Shown here: positions 1 through 9,500 of the stretch, piece by piece | How positions within the stretch are numbered: the first letter of the stretch is position 1 | How the letters are laid out: every line of letters begins with the position of its first letter | Assembly (NCBI RefSeq): GCF_003533305.1 | Contig: NZ_DOEH01000010.1 | Span: 90,039-154,038, forward strand | Reading direction: 5' to 3' | From: Providencia sp. | Lineage (GTDB): Bacteria; Pseudomonadota; Gammaproteobacteria; Enterobacterales; Enterobacteriaceae | Length of the DNA stretch: 64,000 nt | Program-made: the position numbers and the translations under genes | Notes under the pieces: generated by a model | Told to the model about the DNA's origin: nothing | Database searches by the model: none | The model's input: the letters and a program-made list of their open reading frames with translations, nothing else

Positions 1-1
1 A

Positions 2-97
2 GGACACACATTATCTAGACGAACTGGAGTTTGCTATGCCATTCAATCACTCACCCAGCCTGCTGTGAGCCAATTAATACAGCACTTAAGTCAATGA
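2..97 (+). pseudogene. LysR-type regulator HTH remnant (edge of window)
   Basis: Frame 2 is open from the window edge to a TGA at 95-97. It ends in LTQPAVSQLIQHLSQ, which resembles the recognition helix of LysR-family DNA-binding domains (typically QPAVSQ followed by the next helix). A stop directly after the helix means no effector domain follows in this frame, so this looks like the truncated start of a regulator whose remainder is lost. The portion before base 1 is not visible. It could be a chance match because only about 31 residues are available. Confidence 0.4.
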
Positions 98-236
98 GTT
101 TAGCTACGCAATAATGTGATTAAAGGCACTTAGCCTAAGATCATGATGACTAATCACAAATAAAACAATTATGCTGAGCGAATTTGTTATGCTTTCGTCA
201 CATTATTATTACGCAGTGTTAATAAACCTCACGCGA

Positions 237-252
237 TGTGAGTAAAATCACA
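237..252 (+). promoter_or_regulatory. CRP-binding site, sgc operon
   Basis: TGTGA (237-241), six bases, TCACA (248-252): both half-sites match the CRP consensus exactly. The centre (244.5) lies about 41 bp before the start predicted from the -10-like TATAAA at 274-279, the geometry of a class II CRP-activated promoter. This fits catabolite control of a PTS operon. The transcription start itself is inferred. Confidence 0.75.
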
Positions 253-273
253 ATTAACCCCTCTTTTTTAGCT

Positions 274-279
274 TATAAA
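274..279 (+). promoter_or_regulatory. putative -10 element of the sgc operon
   Basis: TATAAA lies 44 bp before the sgcX start codon. There is no good -35 hexamer at the right distance, as expected for a promoter that depends on CRP bound at 237-252. A Shine-Dalgarno AAGGAGAG at about 308-315 precedes the ATG at 323. Confidence 0.5.
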
Positions 280-322
280 TCGCTCACCTTTATGTTGTTT
301 TCATCAAAAGGAGAGCATCCTG

Positions 323-1444
323 ATGATATTTTCTGTTCGAGACACTCTTTTCTCTTTATTAACTTTAGACGCTATTTCAGGTCATGAGTTACCTATCGCA
401 AATATTATGCAAAAACACTTTAAACACACAGCAAAAGAAGTCTGGCAAGACAGATTAGGCAATGTTGTTGCTCGTTATGGTAGCGATGAACCTGATGCGT
501 TGCGTTTAATGGTATTTGCTCATATGGACGAAGTGGGTTTCATGGTTCGAAAAATAGAAGCGTCAGGTTTTATTCGTTTCGAGCGTGTTGGCGGGCCTGC
601 ACAAGTAACAATGTCAGGTTCAGTAGTACGACTTGCTGGTGAGCACGGCTCAGTCCCCGGATGCATTGGCATTAAATCTTACCATTTTGCAAAAGGCGAT
701 GAACGCACACAGTCCCCTTCTGTTGATCAACTCTGGATTGATATTGGCGCAAAAGACAAAGCTGACGCGGAAAAAATGGGTATTAAAGTTGGCACACCAA
801 TCACGCTATATAATCCACCACAAGAACTCGGTAATGATATGGTTTGCAGTAAAGCCCTCGATGACCGACTTGGCTGTACGGCTTTATTAGGTTTGGCCGA
901 TGCCGTCAAAGATAAAAAACTCGATATCGCTTTATTTATTGTCGCCTCGGTCCAAGAAGAATTTAATATTCGAGGGATACTGCCTGTATTACGCCGTGTT
1001 AAGCCCGATCTTGCCATCGGGATCGATATAACACCATCTTGTGATACACCTGACTTAAAAGATTATTCAGATTTAGTGATCAACGCAGGCGTTGGGATCA
1101 CCTGCCTAAACTACCATGGCAGAGGCACGCTTGCAGGGCTAGTCACCCCCGTCCGCTTAATTAACATGTTAGAAAAAACAGCAGCAAAAAATCATATTCC
1201 TGTGCAAAGAGAAGTCGCACCAGGCGTCATTACCGAAACAGGCTATATCCAAGTTGAACAAGATGGCATTCCTTGTGCCAGCTTATCTATCCCTTGTCGT
1301 TATACACATTCACCGGCTGAAGTTGCCAGCCTACGTGATCTCAGTGACTGCATCCGCTTACTGACTGCGTTAGCAACACTCCCCGCTAACCAGTTCCCGA
1401 TTGAGTCTGACTCAGAAACTTATCAAGAGGTTATATCAAAATGA
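323..1444 (+). CDS. sgcX: M42-family metallo-aminopeptidase of the sgc operon
   Basis: A cytoplasmic M42-type dinuclear metallopeptidase (FrvX/SgcX group), 373 residues, the same length as E. coli SgcX. Metal-ligand motifs are visible: AHMDE with H67 and D69, ALDDRLGC, VQEEFNIRG (a catalytic or ligand Glu pair), and a C-terminal YTHSPAE His. The ATG at 323 has a good ribosome site, AAGGAGAG. It is the first gene of a seven-gene PTS operon, with its stop overlapping the sgcB start (ATGA). Family members hydrolyse aminoacyl or acyl-peptide bonds; the substrate in sgc operons is unknown, possibly an aminoacylated or otherwise blocked sugar derivative (inference). Expression is probably CRP-dependent. 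Confidence 0.88.
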   Translation: MIFSVRDTLFSLLTLDAISGHELPIANIMQKHFKHTAKEVWQDRLGNVVARYGSDEPDALRLMVFAHMDEVGFMVRKIEASGFIRFERVGGPAQVTMSGSVVRLAGEHGSVPGCIGIKSYHFAKGDERTQSPSVDQLWIDIGAKDKADAEKMGIKVGTPITLYNPPQELGNDMVCSKALDDRLGCTALLGLADAVKDKKLDIALFIVASVQEEFNIRGILPVLRRVKPDLAIGIDITPSCDTPDLKDYSDLVINAGVGITCLNYHGRGTLAGLVTPVRLINMLEKTAAKNHIPVQREVAPGVITETGYIQVEQDGIPCASLSIPCRYTHSPAEVASLRDLSDCIRLLTALATLPANQFPIESDSETYQEVISK

Positions 1445-1719
1445 AAAAAATCCTCGTTGCTTGTGGAACCGGTATGTCGACATCCACAATTATTGCTCAA
1501 AAACTACAAAACTACTTAACAGATGAAGGAATTTTTGTTTCTACCTCGCAGTGCTGCCTAAATGAAATTCCATTAAATTGTCATGGTGTTGATCTGATCA
1601 TCACCGCAATGAAAACGGATACCGACTATGGCATACCTGCACTAAATGGAGCGCCGTTACTAACAGGGATTAACGATGAGGTATTAAAACAAAAAATTAA
1701 AACGCTGTTATCACAATAA
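1441..1719 (+). CDS. sgcB: PTS enzyme IIB, galactitol-like
   Basis: A 92-residue PTS lactose/cellobiose/galactitol-type IIB domain. The phosphorylated cysteine is C8 in the N-terminal loop VACGTGMSTS, the classic IIB P-loop-like signature. It accepts phosphate from SgcA and passes it to the sugar translocated by SgcC. It overlaps sgcX by four bases (ATGA), implying translational coupling, and is followed after 17 bp by sgcC. Length and order match the sgc locus of E. coli. The sugar is not known. Confidence 0.9.
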   Translation: MKKILVACGTGMSTSTIIAQKLQNYLTDEGIFVSTSQCCLNEIPLNCHGVDLIITAMKTDTDYGIPALNGAPLLTGINDEVLKQKIKTLLSQ

Positions 1720-1736
1720 ACCTAAAAGGTGGCGTT

Positions 1737-3050
1737 ATGTTTGATTATATACTTTCTCTAGGCGGTACTGTATTTGTCCCAATCGTCATGATAGTGATTG
1801 GATTAATATTTCGCATCCCATTGCTACAAGCTATTAAAGCAGGCGTTACAGTGGGGATTGGTTTTGTCGGTATGGGGCTGGTGATTGTCATGGCAATCGA
1901 TAGCCTAAGCCCCCCTATCAAAATCATGATTGAACGTTTCGGTTTAACATTACACGTCTTAGATGTTGGTGCAGGCCCCGCATCAGGGGTGGGATATGCA
2001 ACAGCAATTGGCGCGATGATTATTCCAATCATCTTTCTACTGAATATCGGCTTATTGTTTACTCGTCTAACGAAAACAATGAATGTCGATATCTACAACT
2101 ACTGGCATTACGCAATCACCGGTACAGTAGTACAACTTGCTACAGGAAGCTTGAGCTACGGTATCATCGCAGCAATGTGTCACGCGATGCTGTCCTTAAA
2201 AATGGCAGACTGGACAGCAAAACGTGTCCAAGCCATCGTCGGTTTAGAAGGTATTTCGATTCCGCAAGGGTATGGCTCTAGCTCTGTCCCACTCTTTGTT
2301 CTACTTGATTCAATCTATGAAAAAATTCCTTTCTTAAAAGGTAGGAATGTCGACGCGCAATCAATCCAAAAACGCTACGGCATGGTAGGCGACCCCGTCA
2401 TTATTGGGGTGGTACTAGGCTTACTATTTGGACTTGCTGCCGGAGAAGACTTTAAAGGTTGTGCGACTCTCGTAATTACAGTGGCCGCGATTATGGTTCT
2501 CTTTCCTCGAATGATCCGCTTAATTGTTGAAGGATTAATCCCTATCTCAGAAGGCGCTCGTAAATTTTTTCAAAAGCACTTTCATGACCGTGAAGTTTAT
2601 ATTGGTTTAGACACCGCCGTCACACTTGGACACCCGACGACCATTGCGGTTGGCCTTATTCTTATTCCTATTATGTTGATATTAGCCAGCATTTTACCGC
2701 TGAATAATGTCCTCCCTCTTGCTGATTTACCTGTTGCTCCGTTCTTTATCTGTATGGCAACCGTAATACATCGTGGTGACTTATTACGTACCTTAATCAG
2801 TGGTGTGATTGTCATGAGTACCGTTTTACTAATCGCAAGCCAATTTGCCCCTTTCTTCACTGAAATGGCGCGTAACGGGGGCTTCAATTTTGCTGAGAAT
2901 GGCTCTCAGATTAGCGCATTATCCGTCGGAAACATGTTCGGTTGGTCTATCTATGAATTAATGTCATTTGGTCTTATTGGCGTCGTCGTGACAGTGGGAA
3001 TTGTCGCCTGCGTCGTCATTTTCTTACGTAATCGTGAATTACCTGAATAA
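1737..3050 (+). CDS. sgcC: PTS enzyme IIC, galactitol-like permease
   Basis: A 437-residue polytopic membrane protein, identical in length to E. coli SgcC and of the galactitol IIC (GatC) family. Many hydrophobic segments are visible from the N-terminus, and the conserved stretches GVGYATAIG and LATGSLSYG occur in the first half. It forms the translocation channel and works with SgcB and SgcA. The start has AAGGTGG seven bases upstream. Stop and the sgcQ start are 11 bp apart. Substrate cannot be deduced; galactitol or a pentitol-like sugar is possible given the epimerase gene in the operon. Confidence 0.9.
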   Translation: MFDYILSLGGTVFVPIVMIVIGLIFRIPLLQAIKAGVTVGIGFVGMGLVIVMAIDSLSPPIKIMIERFGLTLHVLDVGAGPASGVGYATAIGAMIIPIIFLLNIGLLFTRLTKTMNVDIYNYWHYAITGTVVQLATGSLSYGIIAAMCHAMLSLKMADWTAKRVQAIVGLEGISIPQGYGSSSVPLFVLLDSIYEKIPFLKGRNVDAQSIQKRYGMVGDPVIIGVVLGLLFGLAAGEDFKGCATLVITVAAIMVLFPRMIRLIVEGLIPISEGARKFFQKHFHDREVYIGLDTAVTLGHPTTIAVGLILIPIMLILASILPLNNVLPLADLPVAPFFICMATVIHRGDLLRTLISGVIVMSTVLLIASQFAPFFTEMARNGGFNFAENGSQISALSVGNMFGWSIYELMSFGLIGVVVTVGIVACVVIFLRNRELPE

Positions 3051-3061
3051 GGAGCATCAAA

Positions 3062-3868
3062 ATGAGTTGGTTAAAGGAAGTTATTGGCACTGAAAAAGCC
3101 GTGATCGCGATGTGTCACTTACGCGCGCTCCCCGGTGACCCAGATTTTAATGCCCAACATAATATGCAATGGGTACTAGACAGAGCTTATGACGACCTAA
3201 TGGCGTTACAAAATGGAGGAGTAGACGCCATTATGTTTTCGAATGAATTCAGCTTGCCGTATCTCACTAAAGTAAAACCCGAAACAACTGCGGCAATGGC
3301 ACGAATTATCGGTCAGCTAATGGGGGAAATACGCGTACCTTTTGGTGTTAACGTACTTTGGGATCCCGTGGCTTCCTTTGATTTAGCCATGGCAACAGGC
3401 GCCAAATTTATTCGTGAGATTTTTACCGGCGCTTATGCAAGTGATTTTGGCGTATGGAATACCAACGTAGGAGAAACTATTCGTCATCAACATCGTATTG
3501 GTGCCAGTGGTGTAAAAACGCTGTTCAATATTGTCCCTGAAGCCGCCGTTTATCTTGGTGGTCGAGACATTTGCTCCATTGCAAAATCTACCGTTTTCAA
3601 CAATAAACCTGATGCTTTATGTGTTTCAGGATTAACAGCAGGCGCAAAAACAGATAGTGCCATTCTAAAGCAAGTTAAAGATACGGTACCCAATACCGTC
3701 GTTTTCGCCAACACCGGGGTTTGTCTTGAAAATGTCGAAGAACAGCTCAGTATCGCTGACGGATGTGTTACCGCAACAACCTTCAAAAAAGACGGTATTT
3801 TTGCCAACTTTGTTGATCAATCAAGAGTGGAGAGGTTTATGGAAAAAGTCCATGCCATCAGGCAATAA
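3062..3868 (+). CDS. sgcQ: BtpA/SgcQ-family TIM-barrel protein
   Basis: A 268-residue member of the BtpA family, same length as E. coli SgcQ. It carries characteristic segments ALPGDP near the N-terminus, GGVDAIMFSNEF, FGVNVLWDP, and a C-terminal ADGCVTATTFKKDG that resembles the phosphate-binding end of a TIM barrel. The founding member is a photosystem I assembly factor in cyanobacteria, but the bacterial sgc/frv-type copies are thought to be sugar-metabolism enzymes of unknown reaction. The ATG has AGGAG eight bases upstream. A strong hairpin follows directly after its stop codon. Confidence 0.85.
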   Translation: MSWLKEVIGTEKAVIAMCHLRALPGDPDFNAQHNMQWVLDRAYDDLMALQNGGVDAIMFSNEFSLPYLTKVKPETTAAMARIIGQLMGEIRVPFGVNVLWDPVASFDLAMATGAKFIREIFTGAYASDFGVWNTNVGETIRHQHRIGASGVKTLFNIVPEAAVYLGGRDICSIAKSTVFNNKPDALCVSGLTAGAKTDSAILKQVKDTVPNTVVFANTGVCLENVEEQLSIADGCVTATTFKKDGIFANFVDQSRVERFMEKVHAIRQ

Positions 3869-3870
3869 AA

Positions 3871-3897
3871 AGGAGATAAGCAAAAAACTTATCTCCT
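3871..3897 (+). other. intra-operon perfect hairpin between sgcQ and sgcA
   Basis: AGGAGATAAG (3871-3880) and CTTATCTCCT (3888-3897) form a perfect 10-bp stem with a 7-base loop CAAAAAA. No T-run follows, so this is more likely an mRNA-stabilising or processing structure than a strong terminator. The 5' arm contains AGGAG, but no start codon follows it. Confidence 0.65.
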
Positions 3898-3911
3898 AGA
3901 AGAATAATACT

Positions 3912-3948
3912 AGGGGCCGCAATCTTCGCCAAAAGGTAGGCGGCTCCT
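3912..3948 (+). other. second intra-operon hairpin between sgcQ and sgcA
   Basis: AGGGGCCGC (3912-3920) can pair with GCGGCTCCT (3940-3948) with one G-U pair. With the hairpin just upstream it forms a double stem-loop in the only long gap (122 bp) of the sgc operon. Confidence 0.5.
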
Positions 3949-3990
3949 CGTTAATTAGCATATACCGAACCTTAAAGGAGTCAATAACCA

Positions 3991-4425
3991 ATGATTGACG
4001 ATGCCAAATGGATCCAAACCAACCAACTTGCTGATAATTGGCAAGAAGCGCTCACCATTGCCTGTGAACCTTTAATCACTCACGGCGCTGCTGAGCCACG
4101 ATATTTACAAGGCATCATTGATAATACCAAAAGCTGGGGGCCCTATTATCTGATTGCTCCCGGTATTGCAATGCCACATGCAAGGCCAGAACAAGGTGCT
4201 ATTTATAATCAAGTTACGCTGGCCACCCTTCGTCATCCGGTGGTTTTTGGTCATGAAGATTGCGACCCTGTATGGTTATTAATCAGTGTTTGTGCCACAC
4301 ACAGTGATGATCATATTCGATTAATACAACATATTACTCAAATTATTGATAACCCAATCTTGCTAGATGAAATTCGTCTCGCTAAAACGGCCAATGAGGT
4401 TTTCATGCTCTTAAATGCACATTGA
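3991..4425 (+). CDS. sgcA: PTS enzyme IIA, fructose/mannitol-type fold
   Basis: A 144-residue PTS EIIA-2 domain. The phosphoryl-accepting histidine is H63 in GIAMPHARPEQ, the standard motif for this class. It takes phosphate from HPr and gives it to SgcB. It has a strong Shine-Dalgarno AAAGGAG and lies after a 122-bp gap with two hairpins, so its level may differ from that of the upstream genes (inference). sgcE follows after 21 bp. Confidence 0.88.
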   Translation: MIDDAKWIQTNQLADNWQEALTIACEPLITHGAAEPRYLQGIIDNTKSWGPYYLIAPGIAMPHARPEQGAIYNQVTLATLRHPVVFGHEDCDPVWLLISVCATHSDDHIRLIQHITQIIDNPILLDEIRLAKTANEVFMLLNAH

Positions 4426-4446
4426 TTTATACATAAGGAAATAATT

Positions 4447-5076
4447 ATGATCCTACACCCGTCTTTAGCTTCAGCTGATCCCCTTTGGCTAGGAGCCGCT
4501 GTTGATAAACTTGCCAATGAAAATATCGGCTCACTACACTTAGATATTGAAGATGGCAATTTTATCAGCAATATCACCTTTGGAATCAAAACAATAAAGG
4601 CTATCTCTCTCACCACAAAACAAGCGACATCCGTTCATTTAATGGTATCTCAGCCACTAGTTTGGATAAGAGAACTCATTCCATTTCATCCCAAGTGGAT
4701 TTTTTTTCACCCCGAAAGCGTTCAAAATCCATCAGAAATTATTACTGAAATAAAAAATATGGGCGCGAAAGTAGGATTATCCCTCAATCCAGCCACACCA
4801 ATTGCACCTTATCAATATCTATATAAAACACTTGATGCAGTGATGATCATGACAAGTGAGCCTGATGGTCAAAACCAACAATTTATTCCAGCTATGGTGG
4901 ATAAAATTCAACAAGTTGCACAGTTATTACCACAACTGGAATGCTGGGCTGATGGTGGAGTCGGTTTTGATAACATTTCATTATTAAAAGCCGCGGGTGC
5001 AAAACACTTAGTGGTAGGAAGAGCGCTGTTTTCATCCGAGAACTCAACACTAACATTAGACCAATTAAGACATTAA
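4447..5076 (+). CDS. sgcE: ribulose-phosphate 3-epimerase-like protein
   Basis: A 209-residue TIM-barrel protein of the ribulose-phosphate 3-epimerase family, close to the 210 residues of E. coli SgcE. Motifs seen: SLHLDIEDGNF (metal and catalytic Asp region), VHLMVSQP, and DGGVGFDN near the C-terminus, which in Rpe holds the second catalytic Asp. It probably epimerises a keto-sugar phosphate made from the PTS substrate. It is not the housekeeping rpe, judging by divergence and its setting. AAGGA lies eight bases before the ATG. Confidence 0.85.
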   Translation: MILHPSLASADPLWLGAAVDKLANENIGSLHLDIEDGNFISNITFGIKTIKAISLTTKQATSVHLMVSQPLVWIRELIPFHPKWIFFHPESVQNPSEIITEIKNMGAKVGLSLNPATPIAPYQYLYKTLDAVMIMTSEPDGQNQQFIPAMVDKIQQVAQLLPQLECWADGGVGFDNISLLKAAGAKHLVVGRALFSSENSTLTLDQLRH

Positions 5077-5095
5077 ATTCGAAAGGAAACAGTCT

Positions 5096-5869
5096 ATGAG
5101 CCTGTATAAATCGGATCGGATCCAACAAATGCTGCATTACCTTTGGAAATGTCGCGAACTTTCTACTCAACAAGCTGTTGAGCTATTTGATTGCGCAGAA
5201 GCCACTGTTCGTCGAGATTTTCAATATATTGCGGAACACTACCCAGGAATGACGCGAACTCATGGTCGCCTTGATTTCGATGACAGTACGGCAGATAAAG
5301 AATCTCAATTCGATGTTAGGCGCTCATTAAACTGTAAAGCTAAACGAGAAATTGCCTTAATTGCCCGAGAGTTAATTCATGAGGGAGATTGCTTTTTTCT
5401 TGATTCAGGCTCAACCTGTCTCGAATTAGCCAAAAGCCTTAATGATATTAAGGTAAAAGTGATTTGCAATGATATAAAAATCGCCAATCAATTGGGCGCA
5501 TTTGCCAATATAGAAAGCTATATTATTGGCGGATTAATCAGACCCGGTTATTTCACTGTGGGAGAAAGTTTAGCATTAGAAATGTTAAATGCATTTGCAG
5601 TTGACCGTGTATTTATGTCCTGCGATGCCCTATCAATCGAAATGGGCATTACCAATGCCACCATGTTTGAAGTCGGTGTAAAACGTCAGCTCATCGCACG
5701 CTCACGAGAAGTTATTCTGCTCGCCGATCACTCCAAGTTTGATACCTTTGAGCCCCATGCCGTCGCAACCTTATCCTGCATTAAAACGATTATTAGCGAC
5801 AGTGCATTACCCAATGAAATTCAACAACGTTACCAACAAGCCGGATGCGAATTAAAGCGCGGTTATTAA
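5096..5869 (+). CDS. sgcR: DeoR-family transcriptional regulator
   Basis: 257 residues: an N-terminal DeoR helix-turn-helix (STQQAVELFDCAEATVRRDF, ending in the conserved TVRRD) and a C-terminal sugar-phosphate sensor domain with FLDSGSTC and ADHSKF, both typical of the family. As the last gene of the sgc operon it is the probable local repressor, released by a phosphorylated sugar. In E. coli sgcR is also part of this cluster. No operator is evident to me beyond the CRP site. Confidence 0.87.
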   Translation: MSLYKSDRIQQMLHYLWKCRELSTQQAVELFDCAEATVRRDFQYIAEHYPGMTRTHGRLDFDDSTADKESQFDVRRSLNCKAKREIALIARELIHEGDCFFLDSGSTCLELAKSLNDIKVKVICNDIKIANQLGAFANIESYIIGGLIRPGYFTVGESLALEMLNAFAVDRVFMSCDALSIEMGITNATMFEVGVKRQLIARSREVILLADHSKFDTFEPHAVATLSCIKTIISDSALPNEIQQRYQQAGCELKRGY

Positions 5870-6196
5870 TGTCACCATCAGATAATAAAAATTAATAAGT
5901 GATTATTATTTAACTAAAAAATCTATTTTATATTTCAACTGGCTAGGGATTAATACAAAATACATGAGCAGTGTGCATTTTCACTTTATAATAAACACAC
6001 TTAGCCTCTTTGATGACTCCCCATTTATCAGGAAGTTATCCAATTATACTATCAAAATGAATTCCATCTCAGCAGGAAAAATCTAATCCATTAAAACGAA
6101 TAAATAACAACAAAATGAGTTTGACGGTTAAATTCTAGATAAGCCTTATATATCAAATTTTAAGGTTTAGAAAATATGCTGATTTCTGAGATTTCA

Positions 6197-6217
6197 GTGC
6201 GAAGGCCGGACTCGCAC
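6197..6217. repeat. left attachment site (tRNA-Leu 3' end copy, degraded)
   Basis: CGAAGGCCGGA (6200-6210) is identical to 29884-29894 inside the tRNA-Leu gene. The surrounding GTG(C)...TCG-AC also matches with one missing base and two substitutions. This is what remains of the far-side attachment site created when an element integrates into a tRNA 3' end. Confidence 0.65.
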
Positions 6218-6270
6218 ATAATACTTAACCTCATGATCTAAATTAAAATATAAAAGTATAAAATTATTTA

Positions 6271-6291
6271 TACCAACGCATGTACCAACAG
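6271..6291 (+). repeat. integrase arm-type site, left end
   Basis: TACCAACGCATGTACCAACAG matches 29735-29755 (TACCAACACATATACCAACAG) in 19 of 21 positions. Each copy has two TACCAAC units 12 bp apart. Arm-type sites at both ends just inside the attachment cores are expected for P4-type integrases. Confidence 0.65.
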
Positions 6292-6524
6292 ATGAAATTC
6301 TTACTTTTTCTGATGGTTATCTAATACAAGTAATTGTGATGCAGATAGAACAGCACAATCTTATAAGCTATCAGATAACTAACTCTGCATCTAGACCTCT
6401 CATCAAGAATTAAAACTAAGTTAAATTTTATATTGAAGTTATCCTGTGAGTATGGAGAATAACTCTCTATATATAAATTTATCTTATTATAATCAATTAA
6501 ATATTATTATTTTTAGGACAGGAA

Positions 6525-9500
6525 ATGGATGATAACTATCTAAAATTAGCCTCTTATTGGCGAAATTCACTAGCTGATGCGGAGTCAGGAAAAGGGGCTC
6601 TAGAAAAACGAGACACGAATAATTTGACTAAGTGGGAAAGTGTTTCATCAGGTCGCCTTGATGACATTATTACTGAGCGTTTTTTTTCCGATGAAAAAGA
6701 TGATGTAAACACCGTAGATGTTATTTTACGCCCAAAAGTTTTTATGCGGTTAATACAACATGGAAAAGAGCGCTTTGCTGGCAATCCAACATTTGTCACC
6801 CCGCTTGTGACACTAGCAAAAATAAATCGAGAAGGTTTTTTATTTCCAACATCAACTTCCGTCATTCCTAGAGATCTACTTGAACCGCTATCTCATGGTT
6901 CATTCTCTATTGGTGAAATATCTGAGTATGATAAATATAAAACGACGAATACATCATCATCTATGCATTATGATGAATCTCATTTAGAAACAGAAGAAAT
7001 TGAAGAAGAAAAAGAGAAAAGATATGAAGGCTATTTCCAAGGATGGAAATTATATTTAGATGACTCATCTAAACTATTAAATAGTATCGCTGACTCTTGG
7101 ATAAACACTCACGAACAGTATGAACTTGCCGAATACGGATATATACTAAAAAAAGTAGAACCTAAAGGCGCTAGTACTCATATTCTTTCTCTTTATGACC
7201 ACTTACTTGTAAATAAGAAAGAAGTCCCATTATTTGAGCGGTTTGCTAACTTCACTTCTCCTGAAATCGAGCCATTAATTTCGACTGAAGATACCTTTAC
7301 TTATCGATTAGGTCATTCTGGGGATAAGTTCCCTTTAGCGCTGGCTCAGCGAGATGCACTAGGTCATTTTCTTAATGCCAATGACGGCGATATTTTAGCA
7401 GTCAACGGTCCTCCCGGCACAGGAAAAACGACTTTACTTTTATCCATTATTGCAACACTTTGGACTAAAGCTGCGCTCGAACAAACAAATCCACCAATTG
7501 TACTTGCGACTTCTACCAATAACCAAGCAGTCACAAATATTATCGAAGCATTTGGAAAGGACTTTTCCGAAGGAAATGGCGCTATGTCAGGTCGCTGGCT
7601 GCCAAATATTAAAAGTTTTGGTGCTTATTTCCCTTCAAGTACCAAGAAAGCAGAAGCAATCAATAAGTACCAGACTGACGAGTTTTTTAAAGAAATAGAA
7701 TCTAAAGAATATATTGAAAGCGCACTAGATTTTTATTTAAATAAAGCCAAATTGGCATTCCCCAATAAAGATTGTTCATCCCCTGAAAAAGTTATCGCGT
7801 TGTTACATGAACAACTCTCCAAGCAGTCCAATAAGTTAATTGAGATAAAGCAAACTTGGGATTCTCTACAAGAAACTCGAGGAAAAATCGCCCAAGTATC
7901 CGATGATATAAACTCTTATCTTAATGACCAGACCCTATTACTATCAAAAACACAATCTAAAATAGATAGGTTAAAAATTGCTTCGGTAGAATGGGATAAG
8001 TATAGAGCGAATGAATCTCTATTTATTTCATTATTTTCATGGCTTCCACCAGTCGGAAAAAAGCGTTACTACCAAGTTAAGCTGTTCCTTGCTGATAAAT
8101 TAGATGGCTTCGACATTGAAAAAGAACCAATTGAAATCAATGTTATTGATAGTTTAATTAAAAAATTGCTCGATAGTGAAGAGCAAAAACAAAAGAATTA
8201 TCAACAACAAATTAATTACATACATCAAATTATCCAGCAAGAAAAAGAGATATTGGCAAAGTGGCTCACCATTGCTTCTGAACTTAGATATGAACAGAGT
8301 GAAGAACCAAGCTTGTTACAAATTGATGAACTGGCTGACACACAAATCAGATTTCCTCTATTTTTGCTAACCACTCATTATTGGGAAGGTCGTTGGCTCA
8401 TTGATGTACTCAATATCGATGAACTTAACAAGGAGAAAGGAAAAAACGGGCTTAAAACAATAGAACGTCACTGGCAACGTAAAATGATGTTAACGCCATG
8501 TGTGGTAATGACTTGCTATATGTTACCTAACTATATGCTTTTACCCGCAAATAAAGGGCAAAAAAAGCATGAAAGAGGCTACGCATATAATATTGCTGAT
8601 TTACTCATTGTCGATGAGGCCGGTCAAGTACTACCTGAAGTTGCTGGAGCCTCCTTCGCATTTGCTAAAAAAGCACTTGTTATTGGCGATACTGCACAAA
8701 TACCTCCAATATGGAATATCACTCGAGCCATTGACTCCGGAAACATGTTGGAAGAAAAAATTCTGGGTGAAAATACACAAGAACAAATCAATGCAGAATA
8801 TGACTCAATCACCGAACTCGGAAAGTGTTCAGCTTCTGGTAGTGTAATGAAAATTGCACAATTGTCTTCACGCTACCATTATGACTCCGATTTAGAGAGA
8901 GGCATGTATCTTTACGAGCACCGACGCTGCTTTGATAATATCATCGATTACTGTAATGAGCTTTGCTATCAAGGGAAATTACTACCCAAAAGAGGTAATA
9001 GTGAAAACCATTTATTCCCAGCAATGGGCTATCTCCATGTCGATGGAAAAGGTGAGCAAAGAAATACGGGAAGCCGTTTCAATCGATTAGAAGCAGAAAT
9101 TATTTCAGCTTGGTTAATAGAAAATCAACAACGTATTGAAAATCATTATGGAAAACCTATTCAGCAAATAGTTGGAATAGTAACGCCATTCAGTGCTCAA
9201 GTTTCAACTATTAAAGATGCTCTTAGTAAACAAGGAATTACTACTGGAACTAGTGAAGGAGCCCTCACTGTTGGTACTGTTCACTCACTTCAAGGTGCAG
9301 AAAGAACTATTGTTATATTTTCCCCTGTATATTCAAAACATGAAGATGGCGGTTTTATCGATAGTGATAACAGCATGCTGAATGTTGCCGTTTCACGCGC
9401 TAAAGATAGTTTTCTCGTTTTTGGCGATATGGATTTATTTGAAATCCAACCCCCTTCTTCACCAAGGGGATTACTTGCCAAATACTTATTCTTAGAGGAA

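Larger units (their letters stand above)
5870..6524. other. 655-bp gap: sgc end, island left boundary
   Basis: No credible gene. The stretch holds the degraded tRNA 3' end (6197-6217) and arm-type repeat (6271-6291) that mark the left end of the genomic island, then very AT-rich DNA leading to the helicase gene. Confidence 0.6.

Noticed and set aside
4447-5076. Housekeeping ribulose-phosphate epimerase (rpe)
   Set aside because: Operon setting and divergence point to the sgcE paralogue.
6197-6217. A second tRNA gene at the left island end
   Set aside because: Only about 20 bases of the 3' end are present, with a deletion and substitutions; no tRNA can fold.
8176-8370. Short frames inside the large island genes
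   Set aside because: They lie in other frames within clear coding sequence, with no ribosome site or recognisable domain.
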